Below, one piece after another: positions 18,018 through 26,396 of a stretch of DNA of 64,000 nt. Every line of letters starts with the position of its first letter. Positions within the stretch are counted from its first letter, which is position 1. The stretch spans positions 2,356,001-2,420,000 of the forward strand of contig NC_017098.1 in the NCBI RefSeq assembly GCF_000242595.2, given 5' to 3'. A program made the translations under genes and the position numbers. This stretch comes from Spirochaeta africana DSM 8902 (GTDB taxonomy: Bacteria; Spirochaetota; Spirochaetia; DSM-27196; DSM-8902). A model generated the notes under the pieces. That model was not told where the DNA came from. It saw only the letters and a program-made list of their open reading frames with translations, and made no database searches.

Positions 18018-19185
18018 GTACTGTTCTCCTTCCTTCCTCGGCACCGCCCATCTGATAGACCTGTTTGAGGACAGTCACCACCGCCATATAGAACTTTGGG
18101 GGGATGGTCTCGCCAACCTCAACCTCGGCATACAGGGTGCGCGCAAGGGGCTTGTTTTCTACAACCGGGACCCCGTTATCCTGGGCCAGACGACGAATCC
18201 TGAAGGCCATAGCGTCCTGCCCCTTGGCGATCACCATCGGGGCATTCATGCTCATCCGGTCGTACTCCAGCGCAACCGCAAAGTGTGTCGGGTTGGTGAC
18301 GATAACATCGGCCTTGGGCACTGTCTGTACAATGTTGCGTGTCATCATCTCCTGCATTCGCTGTTTCAGGCGTCCACGAATCTGCGGGTCACCCTCGTAG
18401 GTTTTCCGCTCTTCCTTGACTTCCTGCACGCTCATCTTCAGATTCTCGATATGCTGGCGCCGCTGAAAACGATAGTCCAGCAGACTCAGCAGCAGCATAA
18501 TGAGCGCCGTCTGCAGAAAAATCCGCAGTGCAATCCCGCCCACCAGCTGCAGACCCTGCATGTAGGTGGAGTTTACCAGATTGACCAGCTGCCCGGCATG
18601 ACTGTAGATATTGATAAACGCAATAACCCCGACAATAAGCACCTTGCCTATAGCCTTGAACAGATTATACCCGGCCTCGACACCGGCAAAGCTCTTTTTC
18701 AGCCACTTGCCGATATTCGGCGAGATCTTCTGTAAATCCGGGGTAATCGGTTTGGTGCTGAACAGAAACCCTACCTGCAGGATGTTTCCGGCTGCCGCCG
18801 CAATAAACGAAACGATTGCAACCGGGGCAAACATGCGCAGAAAGAACTGAAAAAAACTGGTGGCAATCAGGCCGTCCTGGGTCACATCAATCTCGGCTGC
18901 GCGCATAAAATAATAATGCATCATGCTGCGAAACTGATCGAGCATGTAGGACGACAGCAGCCAGACAGTCATTACCGACAGCAGCAGGATGACCGCACCG
19001 GTAACATCCTGCGACTTGGCAACCTTGCCGTCCTCGCGGGCTTTCTGCAGCTTGCGTTCGGTGGGGTCCTCGGTGCGCCCCTCATCCTCGGCCGCAAACC
19101 ACTGCAGATGCATCCCCTGCAGCTGGGATCGCAGCAGCCGCCGCGAATCCTGATACCCTGCATGTATCAGCACTGCTCTGCTCAT
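18010..19185 (-). CDS. flhB: Flagellar export switch protein FlhB
   Basis: This 391-residue export gate protein switches substrate specificity after self-cleavage. The autocleavage site NPTH is present (VIVTNPTHFAVAL). The N-terminus has an approximately 30-residue extension before LQWFAAEDEGRTEDPTERK, as I recall from other spirochaetes. Four membrane segments precede the cytoplasmic domain. ATG 19185 overlaps the fliR stop as ATGA; a longer reading begins four codons earlier. Confidence 0.94.
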   Translation of the reverse strand: MSRAVLIHAGYQDSRRLLRSQLQGMHLQWFAAEDEGRTEDPTERKLQKAREDGKVAKSQDVTGAVILLLSVMTVWLLSSYMLDQFRSMMHYYFMRAAEIDVTQDGLIATSFFQFFLRMFAPVAIVSFIAAAAGNILQVGFLFSTKPITPDLQKISPNIGKWLKKSFAGVEAGYNLFKAIGKVLIVGVIAFINIYSHAGQLVNLVNSTYMQGLQLVGGIALRIFLQTALIMLLLSLLDYRFQRRQHIENLKMSVQEVKEERKTYEGDPQIRGRLKQRMQEMMTRNIVQTVPKADVIVTNPTHFAVALEYDRMSMNAPMVIAKGQDAMAFRIRRLAQDNGVPVVENKPLARTLYAEVEVGETIPPKFYMAVVTVLKQVYQMGGAEEGRRTVHG

Positions 19186-19964
19186 CTCGCGCTCCATATC
19201 ATGGTCATCATGTCACCGAGATAGGTGTATGCAGATTCGATAATACCGGCGAAGGCATAGATTATCAGCGGCATCGCCAGAAATATCATCAGGAAGGCTA
19301 CCCCGATATTGATCGGAAACCCGAGCATTAACAGGTTCATCTGCGGTGCAGCCTTGGCCAGCAGTCCCATCGAGATGGAAACCAGAAACAGTGTCCCCAC
19401 TACTGGCAGGGACATCACCAGAGCCTGGGCAAACAGACGAACCAGTCCACTAAGCAGGAAGGCCGCCAGATCCTCCTGGTGCCCGACCAGATCCACCGCC
19501 CGCATGGCCTGAAAGCTGCCGTAGACACCTACCTGAAAGGTCCGCTGGAAACCGCCTATCGCGACAAAAACCAGCATGGCAACCTGGTTAAAGAACTGTC
19601 CCATCAGCGGCAGTTCGATCTGTGCCAGGGGATCGAATACCTGCGAGGCACCAAACCCCATCTGCAGCGAGAAAAACTGACCGGCGGTTTGAAAGGCACT
19701 GAAAATAATATTCAGATACAGTCCGATAATAATACCAACAAAGATCTCGCCGATTACCACCATGGCGTACCCCAGACCGGTATCCGGTACCGGATAACTG
19801 ATCCAGGAAAAGATCAGCACGCTGGTCAGCAGGCTCAGAGACACCCGGGCGATCCCGGGAATAGACTGGGATGACAGCATCGGCGCGGTCTGCATTATCG
19901 CATATACCCGGGCGAATATGAGGAAGACCACCTGAATGTTCAGTACCGCCTGTGTCAGCATCAT
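19182..19964 (-). CDS. fliR: Flagellar export protein FliR
   Basis: This 260-residue, six-helix membrane protein forms the export gate core with FliP and FliQ. It opens with hydrophobic VVFLIFARVYAIMQTAPMLS, the usual FliR start, and includes GFGASQVFDPLAQIELPLMG, matching the conserved family stretch before the third helix. Length is standard. It follows fliQ by 3 bp and is ATGA-coupled to flhB. Confidence 0.94.
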   Translation of the reverse strand: MMLTQAVLNIQVVFLIFARVYAIMQTAPMLSSQSIPGIARVSLSLLTSVLIFSWISYPVPDTGLGYAMVVIGEIFVGIIIGLYLNIIFSAFQTAGQFFSLQMGFGASQVFDPLAQIELPLMGQFFNQVAMLVFVAIGGFQRTFQVGVYGSFQAMRAVDLVGHQEDLAAFLLSGLVRLFAQALVMSLPVVGTLFLVSISMGLLAKAAPQMNLLMLGFPINIGVAFLMIFLAMPLIIYAFAGIIESAYTYLGDMMTMIWSAR

Positions 19965-19967
19965 ACG

Positions 19968-20237
19968 CTATTGCACCACCGATGGAATCTGCATAAACAG
20001 CGTAACGGTGAACTGCTGGAGGGTCGCGAACATCCACGGCCCGGCCAGAATCAACACCACCAGAATAGCGACAATTTTCGGCACAAATGTCAGGGTCTGT
20101 TCCTGGATAGATGTCGTTGCCTGGAATATCGATACGATCAGACCTACCCCCATACCGATAAGCAGAATTGGCGCTGCCAGCATCAGAATATGCAGCACCG
20201 AGGTCCGTACCAGCAGAATTACAAACCCTAAATTCAT
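19968..20237 (-). CDS. fliQ: Flagellar export protein FliQ
   Basis: This 89-residue protein has two membrane helices, the standard FliQ size. The family motif is clear in SIFQATTSIQEQTLTFVPKI. It forms the lateral helices of the FliPQR export channel. It lies 39 bp after fliP and 3 bp before fliR. Confidence 0.94.
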   Translation of the reverse strand: MNLGFVILLVRTSVLHILMLAAPILLIGMGVGLIVSIFQATTSIQEQTLTFVPKIVAILVVLILAGPWMFATLQQFTVTLFMQIPSVVQ

Positions 20238-20276
20238 GGTCTTTTCTCCTTTGGCAGCATCTGGCTGCCTCCTGCA

Positions 20277-21062
20277 CTACACAAAACTTGCCACCACCTG
20301 TTGGGTAATCAGGGTCCAGCCGTCAACAAGGACAAAAAGTATCAGCTTGAACGGCAGAGAGATCATGATTGGCGGCAGCATAATCATGCCCATTGACATC
20401 AGGGACGACGAAACTACCATGTCGATAATGATGAACGGGATAAACAGCAGTATCCCGATCTTGAATGCTATCGTGAGTTCATTCAGGATAAAGGCCGGAA
20501 TCAGGACATGAGTGGGAACCTCGGACAGGTTATTGGGGCGAGGCAGCCCGCTCATACTCATAAACAGCCTGATATTGTCGGGATTACCGGCCATCTGCCG
20601 ATACATAAAGAGGCGCATCGGGGATTCAAAATTCTCGTAGGCCTGTTCAATCCCGATCTCTCCATCCCGCAACGGTACAAACGCATCGTCGTAGATCTGT
20701 GTCAGGGTTGGCCACATAATGAAAATCGTCAGAAACAGCGCAATCCCCATCAGGACCTGATTAGGAGGCACCTGCTGCAGGGACATGGCCCGCTTGATAA
20801 AATCCAGGACGATCGCAATACGTAGAAATGAGGTGGTCAGGATTATGATGGAGGGAGCGAGGCTGAGGACGGTCAGCAGCATCAGGATCTGCAGACCGAA
20901 AGCGGTCTCCTCACCCGATTCCGGGCTGCGCACCGAGATATCTACAAACGGTATCTCGAGCGACTCGAACCCCGGCACTGCCTCCTGGGCATCTGCCGAT
21001 TGCAGCATGCCTGCTGCCGTGAACAGCACCAGTATCAGCGCTATTCGGCGCGCGGTTCCCAT
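20277..21062 (-). CDS. fliP: Flagellar export protein FliP
   Basis: This 261-residue protein starts MGTARRIALILVLFTAAGML, a cleavable signal peptide, which is typical for FliP. The core has TSFLRIAIVLDFIKRAM, GIALFLTIFIMWPT and the C-terminal LPFKLILFVLVDGW. Five copies build the export channel. AGGGGGG precedes ATG 21062; the reading from 21080 is less likely. It lies 31 bp after fliO. Confidence 0.94.
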   Translation of the reverse strand: MGTARRIALILVLFTAAGMLQSADAQEAVPGFESLEIPFVDISVRSPESGEETAFGLQILMLLTVLSLAPSIIILTTSFLRIAIVLDFIKRAMSLQQVPPNQVLMGIALFLTIFIMWPTLTQIYDDAFVPLRDGEIGIEQAYENFESPMRLFMYRQMAGNPDNIRLFMSMSGLPRPNNLSEVPTHVLIPAFILNELTIAFKIGILLFIPFIIIDMVVSSSLMSMGMIMLPPIMISLPFKLILFVLVDGWTLITQQVVASFV

Positions 21063-21093
21063 GTATCCCCCCCTGTACATGCAATGCGTATCA

Positions 21094-21699
21094 TCACAAG
21101 TCCTTCAGACGTTCGCGTTTGCGCTGGATAAAATCGAGGGAGGGGGTTTCGGTATCGGAATTTTCGCTGCCTTCCGTGTCCGAGTCGGTCGTGCGCGATC
21201 GAAACATGCCGGTAAGCAAATCGGAAAACGATGCGCCGGCGGCCTGCTGCTCAAGCGGTGCCCGCAGCCTTATCTCGTCGAGACTCTCCTTGTCGGTGAT
21301 CTCGGAAACCAGCTGGACACTGTTCTCGGCCTCACCGATCAGGAACACCTGTTGACCCACCTGTACCAGATGTACCGCCCGGCTGCTGCCCAGCGGTTGG
21401 GTAGCAGCCAGCTGAATCAACGAGGTATCGGATCTGACCGGCTGCTGGACACGCTTGAGCAGGCGGATAACGCCATAAATCATGGCAATCACCAGCGCGA
21501 GCATGAACAACATTCGGAACAGATCCATCAGCCCGCCAGCGGCAAGACCAACTCCTGCATCAAGTTGTGGATCGTCGACCTCGGCAGCATCGTCGAAGAG
21601 TATGAGCTCCTCGCCTGCCGGCATCTCGAGTTCTTCGGCAGGTTCTGCAGTATCCGCTTCCTGCCCGTAGACAGCGGCCGACACCAGCAGAACCACCAT
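21094..21699 (-). CDS. fliO: Flagellar export accessory protein FliO/FliZ
   Basis: This protein of at least 201 residues has an N-terminal signal-like hydrophobic segment, an acidic periplasmic stretch (about 14-50), a second membrane helix (LMDLFRMLFMLALVIAMIYG) and a FliO domain (LIQLAATQPLGSSRAVHLVQ). FliO helps assemble FliP. The ATG at 21699 lacks a ribosome-binding site. A GGAGGGG box lies 22 nt upstream, exactly 6 nt before an in-frame CTG at 21720; that start would add LKRIVIT and give a proper positively charged signal peptide. The true start may therefore be CTG. Confidence 0.87.
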   Translation of the reverse strand: MVVLLVSAAVYGQEADTAEPAEELEMPAGEELILFDDAAEVDDPQLDAGVGLAAGGLMDLFRMLFMLALVIAMIYGVIRLLKRVQQPVRSDTSLIQLAATQPLGSSRAVHLVQVGQQVFLIGEAENSVQLVSEITDKESLDEIRLRAPLEQQAAGASFSDLLTGMFRSRTTDSDTEGSENSDTETPSLDFIQRKRERLKDL

Positions 21700-21774
21700 G
21701 GTAATTACTATGCGTTTCAGCTTTCCCCTCCCGTCAAACCGTACGCATGGTTTATAGATGTCCTACAGGACATT

Positions 21775-22878
21775 CTACGTCATATTATTCATTCTTTCCA
21801 GTGGTGAAACGATTTCTGTTACCCGAACACCAAAGTTTTCATCGATAACCACCACCTCGCCCTTGGCGATCAGCTTGTGGTTGACCAGAATATCCACCGG
21901 CTCACCAGCGAGCTTGTCCAGCTCGATGATGGTTCCTTCACCCATACCCAGGATTTCGCGGATAAGCTTGCGGGTACGACCGAGTTCTACGGTCATCTCC
22001 ATGTACACATCCATCAGCAGGCTGATGTTACCCTGCTCCTGCTGGGCAGGCCCCTGCTGGAGCCCCGGGAACTGAACAGACTGTACGTTCAGGCCACCTT
22101 GCTGCATCGGCTGCTGATAGCCGCCCATCTGCTGCTGCGGATACCCTTGCTGCATCTGTCCCATTTGTCCCATCTGCTGCATCTGCGGCTGCTGCATCCC
22201 CTGTTGTGCACCTCCGTTCTGCATCAGATCATCGAGACCGTTACCGGCAGCCGGGGCCGGGGCGAGTGCCCTGGCCACTGCCAGTCCGAAGTACTCATAC
22301 AGCTGTATGGTGCTGCCATCCATGTTGACGGTATAGGTAACCGCGACAAACTTTCCTGAAGGCAGGGTTATCATAGCCTTGGGCGACTGCTGCCCTTCCG
22401 GTGCAACCGTCATGATCGTCTCATCCACCTTGTCGCCGACAGCGGTGGTAACCGGTCCGGACAGGTTGCTCAAAGCCTCCTGCAGCGCATTGATCGATGC
22501 ATCGTCGATCTCGACACCGTCCAGCCCCATCATCGCTGCCGCGATGCTGACGGCGCCATCTGTCGAGACCACATAGCCATGATCAGCCGCGACCCCTTCG
22601 TTATAATCCATCGCGACCACAACTACCTCGTCGGACAGCATGGACAGAAAGGATTCCTTGTCGGTCACCTGCACGGTTGGCGGATCGATGCTTACCGAAG
22701 CACTGGTCAATGACGACAGATTCGAGGCCTGCGCATCGATCGTCTCATTCAGCACCGACTGCAGACCGGAGATATCTACGTCACCCCCTGCCGGTTCGGC
22801 TGTGGATTCGAAATCCATCCCGCCAGAGCCGGACAACAAAGCATCAATTTCATCTTGAGAGAGGCTGCCGTCACTCAT
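21775..22878 (-). CDS. fliY: Flagellar switch protein FliN, long FliY type
   Basis: This 367-residue protein combines an N-terminal CheY-binding peptide (LSQDEIDALLSG, like FliM), a CheC-like middle (about 75-190), a Gln/Met/Gly-rich linker (about 215-265) and a C-terminal SpoA/FliN domain (MDVYMEMTVELGRTRKLIRE to the end). FliY proteins build the switch complex and in Bacillus also dephosphorylate CheY-P. Here the expected CheC E-x2-N pattern appears as ALQEALSNL, so phosphatase activity is uncertain. The start overlaps the fliM stop (TAATG). Confidence 0.92.
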   Translation of the reverse strand: MSDGSLSQDEIDALLSGSGGMDFESTAEPAGGDVDISGLQSVLNETIDAQASNLSSLTSASVSIDPPTVQVTDKESFLSMLSDEVVVVAMDYNEGVAADHGYVVSTDGAVSIAAAMMGLDGVEIDDASINALQEALSNLSGPVTTAVGDKVDETIMTVAPEGQQSPKAMITLPSGKFVAVTYTVNMDGSTIQLYEYFGLAVARALAPAPAAGNGLDDLMQNGGAQQGMQQPQMQQMGQMGQMQQGYPQQQMGGYQQPMQQGGLNVQSVQFPGLQQGPAQQEQGNISLLMDVYMEMTVELGRTRKLIREILGMGEGTIIELDKLAGEPVDILVNHKLIAKGEVVVIDENFGVRVTEIVSPLERMNNMT

Positions 22879-23906
22879 TACTCATCTCCTTCTACATCAT
22901 CCAGTTCTTCGAAATCCTGCACCTGGACATCTTCAAGTTTCTTGACAATCTGTACTGCCAGCTTGTTGCCGATCTGACCCGGTTTACACAAAAACTTCGG
23001 CCTGTTACCGATATTCAGGGAGAACGGATCTCCGGTTCGGGTATTCTGCAGGCGGATCACATCACCAGGCACCAGCGACAGAACATCACGAACCGTAAGG
23101 TTCATGCGCCCGATCTCGGCCACAATATTTACCTCGATGGTAGACAGTCGCTCCCGCAGAATATTCAGATTCTCGGTGGTCGCCCCCCTGCGTACAGTAG
23201 AGTACCAGTACTGCGCAGACAGCTTGCCGATAATCGGCTCAATGGTCAGATACGGAATACAGAAGTTCATCATCCCTTCGACATCGCCAACCTTGGTTTC
23301 CAGAGTAACGAGGACGACCATTTCGGTCGGCGGTACGATCTGGGCGAACTGCGGGTTGGTTTCGATCTGTCCAAGCCGCGGACGCAGGTCAATTACCTGC
23401 GACCAGGCCTCGCGCATATTGCCGAGAATCCGGACAATTATCCCTTCCATTACCGACTGCTCAATGTCGGTAAGATCACGGGTAACCTTGGCGCCTTCGC
23501 CCTGCCCGCCGAACAGTCGGTCAATTATCGAGAAGGTAATCGATGGGTCGATCTCCATGATGGCCGACCCTTTCAGGGGGTCCATATTGATTACCGCCAG
23601 GGTGGTCGGGTTGGGGATCGAGCGGATAAACTCCTCGTAGGTAAGCTGGTCAACCGAAGCAACATGCACCTGCACCATACTGCGCAGCTGAGCCGACAAC
23701 GAGGTTGTCGACAGCCGGGCAAAGGTTTCATGCATGATAGAGACCGTACGAATCTGTTCCTTGCTGAACTTGTCCGGGCGCTTGAAGTCGTAGATCTTGA
23801 TCTTGCGCTGATCTGTCGGCTGCCGGATCTCTTCGGTCTCGATATCCCCGGAAGAGATTGCCGTTAACAGCTGGTCAATCTCATCCTGGGACAATACTTC
23901 GGTCAT
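22878..23906 (-). CDS. fliM: Flagellar motor switch protein FliM
   Basis: This 342-residue protein connects FliG to FliN and receives CheY-P. The N-terminal CheY-binding motif is LSQDEIDQLLTAI; a middle CheC-like domain includes GSAIMEIDPSITFSIIDRLF with GGQGEG after it, as in FliM; the C-terminus is a SpoA domain. Length is standard. It shares one base with fliY and follows fliL by 89 bp, the second largest gap of the cluster. Confidence 0.95.
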   Translation of the reverse strand: MTEVLSQDEIDQLLTAISSGDIETEEIRQPTDQRKIKIYDFKRPDKFSKEQIRTVSIMHETFARLSTTSLSAQLRSMVQVHVASVDQLTYEEFIRSIPNPTTLAVINMDPLKGSAIMEIDPSITFSIIDRLFGGQGEGAKVTRDLTDIEQSVMEGIIVRILGNMREAWSQVIDLRPRLGQIETNPQFAQIVPPTEMVVLVTLETKVGDVEGMMNFCIPYLTIEPIIGKLSAQYWYSTVRRGATTENLNILRERLSTIEVNIVAEIGRMNLTVRDVLSLVPGDVIRLQNTRTGDPFSLNIGNRPKFLCKPGQIGNKLAVQIVKKLEDVQVQDFEELDDVEGDE

Positions 23907-23995
23907 GTACGTTTACCTCCGCTGGCAAATTCCTGCATATCTTCTATTGTCGGACAAAAAACGTGAGGCTAAAACCCCTTTCGCGCTTTACTCCG

Positions 23996-24541
23996 CTAGA
24001 AATCAACTACCTCGAAGCGGTCAAAAGCGATCTCCCGGATGGGATCGCCCGGCATCGCATCGTTAATAAGCCGCCGCAGATCATCCTTGACAACCTGTTC
24101 GTTATCCGGACGCAACTCACGCGCTGTCTTGCTGCCAAAAAAGTTTCGCACCAGATCACGCAGCTGGGGACGACGCGCAAGAATCTCTGACTGGATCTGG
24201 GTTGCCCCCTCTTCAAATCCGAGATTTATCTCGACTATTACGGTGGAGGGGGTTGCGTCGGCGGTGCGGGTGCGGATTTCTCCGATATCCGAGGACCAGG
24301 CCCGTCGCGGCGGGGCGCTGCGATACGCCTCACTGGACATGAGACCGGTCTGCTGCTGGCGCCCCTCGAACAACAGATTTACGGTTATAACCACTACGGT
24401 TACAATAAATACGATAACGCCAACCGCAATCGCGACCCATTTCAGGATCTGCACAACGATACTGGGCAGAAAGCCGCCCTGTCTTCCTCCGGAATCCTCG
24501 GTTGAAATTTCTTCTTCGGTATCGAACATATCGTCGGACAT
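23996..24541 (-). CDS. fliL: Flagellar basal-body-associated protein FliL
   Basis: This 181-residue protein has a short acidic cytoplasmic head, one membrane helix (about 35-58, VAIAVGVIVFIVTVVVITVN) and a periplasmic domain ending IREIAFDRFEVVDF, the typical FliL C-terminus. FliL surrounds the stator and stabilises MotAB. It lies between motB and fliM, 65 bp after motB. Confidence 0.92.
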   Translation of the reverse strand: MSDDMFDTEEEISTEDSGGRQGGFLPSIVVQILKWVAIAVGVIVFIVTVVVITVNLLFEGRQQQTGLMSSEAYRSAPPRRAWSSDIGEIRTRTADATPSTVIVEINLGFEEGATQIQSEILARRPQLRDLVRNFFGSKTARELRPDNEQVVKDDLRRLINDAMPGDPIREIAFDRFEVVDF

Positions 24542-24606
24542 ACACCCTCCCCGTATAAATGTAGCAGAGAAAATTCAGATTGACCAGACCCTGCTTCCAG
24601 TTGCGG

Positions 24607-25344
24607 TTATAAATGTCCGTCTGAGAGGATTACCAGATCCACCCGGCGGTTATAGGCTCGCCCTTCCGGGGTATCGTTGGTCGCCAGCGGGCGGGTTTCC
24701 CCCAGCCCCTGAACCTGAAAACGATCCTCAATCGACGGGTCTGCGTAGCCCATAATCGCCCAGAAAATACTGAGCGAACGCGCAACGGAGAGTTCCCAGT
24801 TGCTGCGCCACACCTCGGGATCGGTCGGATCACTGTCGGTATGCCCCTCAAGGCGAAAATTGCGATCCTCGACCGCATCCGAGGACAACAGCCGTGCCAG
24901 GCGCTGCAGAATATCCCTGGTTTCTTCGTAACGCACCTCAGCACTTGCCACATCGAAGAATGCATCTGCTGCCAGGGTAATGATCAAGCCTCGCTCATCC
25001 TCGGTTACCCGCACCTTCTGACTGCGGATCTCCGGCTCGAACAGTGACACTGCGGTACGTCGGGCCCTGTCCAGAGCCCGACCGCGATCCATGGAGGGCA
25101 GCGACATCACCGTATTGCCCAGCTCCACCAGCCGCCCCTCCTGCAGGGTATTACCACCATCGAATGAGGCGACACCGGAAAAGGCAGAAAGGATCAGCTG
25201 CAGCTCATAGCCGTCGACCGTGGCGGTGGTAAGAATCATAACAAAGAAGGTCAGCAGCAGGGTAACCATGTCACCATAGGTGGTCATGTACTCCGGAGCA
25301 CCGCCTTCTTCACGCTTTTTCCGTTTTTTTGGTCTGTCAGCCAT
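24607..25344 (-). CDS. motB: Flagellar stator protein MotB
   Basis: This 245-residue stator subunit has a basic N-terminus (RPKKRKKRE), one membrane helix with the proton-binding Asp25 (TTYGDMVTLLLTFFVMIL), and a C-terminal OmpA-like peptidoglycan-binding domain (FRLEGHTDSDPTDPEVWRSN, NRRVDLVIL). Lack of polar replacement in the helix suggests proton rather than sodium coupling, which is inference. GGAGGG precedes the ATG; it follows motA by 43 bp. Confidence 0.94.
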   Translation of the reverse strand: MADRPKKRKKREEGGAPEYMTTYGDMVTLLLTFFVMILTTATVDGYELQLILSAFSGVASFDGGNTLQEGRLVELGNTVMSLPSMDRGRALDRARRTAVSLFEPEIRSQKVRVTEDERGLIITLAADAFFDVASAEVRYEETRDILQRLARLLSSDAVEDRNFRLEGHTDSDPTDPEVWRSNWELSVARSLSIFWAIMGYADPSIEDRFQVQGLGETRPLATNDTPEGRAYNRRVDLVILSDGHL

Positions 25345-25387
25345 CTGTCCCTCCGTGCAGAGGGCAACCCGGCTACGGGCTGCCTAC

Positions 25388-26173
25388 CTAGTCGCGCACG
25401 CTCTCCTGCCGGATAGCTTCACGCTGCTTGGGCGGCAGGAACGAGACCAGTTTTTCCAGGAGAATCCGCGGGTTGTCCCCCGACTGGATTGAGAGTATTC
25501 CTTCTATGGTAATCTCTCGCGCCCTGGTCTCTATCTTGTCGCGGTCCTCCAGCTTGCGCTGCACCGGGATCAGAAACAGGTTGGCGAAAAATGAACCGTA
25601 CAGGGTGGTAATCAGTGCGGTTGACATGCCCTGGCCGATGATCGTGGTATCGCCCCCGATGTTAACCAGCATGGCAATAAGCCCGATCAGGGTACCGATC
25701 ATCCCGAAGGCGGGGGCAATCGCACCCCAGATTGCAAAAAACTGGATGCCGCTTTCGTGGCGGTTCTGGATCTGATTCAGATCGGTAAACAGGATATCCT
25801 TGATTACCTCGGGGTCGGTTCCGTCCACCACCAGCTGAACCCCTTTGCGCATGAACTCGTCCTCAACCTCGTCCAGGTTGTCTTCGAGAGCCAACAGCCC
25901 TTCTCGTCGGGCCCGTTCGGAAAAGGCGACCAGATCGCTGATCATCTTCTCTTCCTTCCAGTCGGTTACAAAAAATGCCTGGCGCAGATATGCGGTCAAT
26001 CCCAGCACACGACTCAGCGGGCTGGCGACCAGCATGGCCCCGAAAGACCCGCCCAGAACGATCAGCACGGAGTTGGGGTCTACATACAGGCCTACCCCGG
26101 CACCCCCAAACAGGATGCCCAGGAAAACCATGAAAAACCCGAGGGCTACACCTATGACAGTACCAAGATCCAT
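25388..26173 (-). CDS. motA: Flagellar stator protein MotA
   Basis: This 261-residue stator subunit has four membrane helices. It begins with the typical MDLGTVIGVALGFFMVFLGI and carries the conserved cytoplasmic and membrane sequence AIAPAFGMIGTLIGLIAML. The charged cytoplasmic loop (about 70-150) contacts FliG. It lies 5 bp after flbD and precedes motB. Confidence 0.95.
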   Translation of the reverse strand: MDLGTVIGVALGFFMVFLGILFGGAGVGLYVDPNSVLIVLGGSFGAMLVASPLSRVLGLTAYLRQAFFVTDWKEEKMISDLVAFSERARREGLLALEDNLDEVEDEFMRKGVQLVVDGTDPEVIKDILFTDLNQIQNRHESGIQFFAIWGAIAPAFGMIGTLIGLIAMLVNIGGDTTIIGQGMSTALITTLYGSFFANLFLIPVQRKLEDRDKIETRAREITIEGILSIQSGDNPRILLEKLVSFLPPKQREAIRQESVRD

Positions 26174-26178
26174 GCCGC

Positions 26179-26376
26179 CTACTCCTCGTTCTTGAATCCG
26201 CCGATCAACCGACGGTACTCGATAATGCGGGAAAAGATCGTCTCGAAATCCTCGCGGACAATCAACCGCTTGCCGGACAGCATGACCAGGGTGGTGTCGG
26301 GGTTGTGTTCAATATACTCTATCTGATGGGGATTAACATGGTAGCCTTTCCCATCCAGTCGACTTACCTCAATCAT
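26179..26376 (-). CDS. flbD: Small flagellar protein FlbD (SwrD family)
   Basis: This 65-residue protein has the family pattern MIEVSRLDGKGYHVNPHQIE, then TLVMLSGKRLIVREDFETI. It belongs to FlbD of spirochaetes, the counterpart of SwrD in Bacillus subtilis, which increases flagellar power through stator function. Its place directly before motA agrees with such a role. It lies 20 bp after flgE. Confidence 0.9.
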   Translation of the reverse strand: MIEVSRLDGKGYHVNPHQIEYIEHNPDTTLVMLSGKRLIVREDFETIFSRIIEYRRLIGGFKNEE

Positions 26377-26396
26377 GCCGTGTAACTATACTCCCA

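Noticed and set aside
14815-18735. Several 400-codon plus-strand frames opposite flhF, flhA and flhB
   Set aside because: They are mirror frames of strongly conserved export genes and show composition of antisense translation (His, Gln, Arg and Pro rich).
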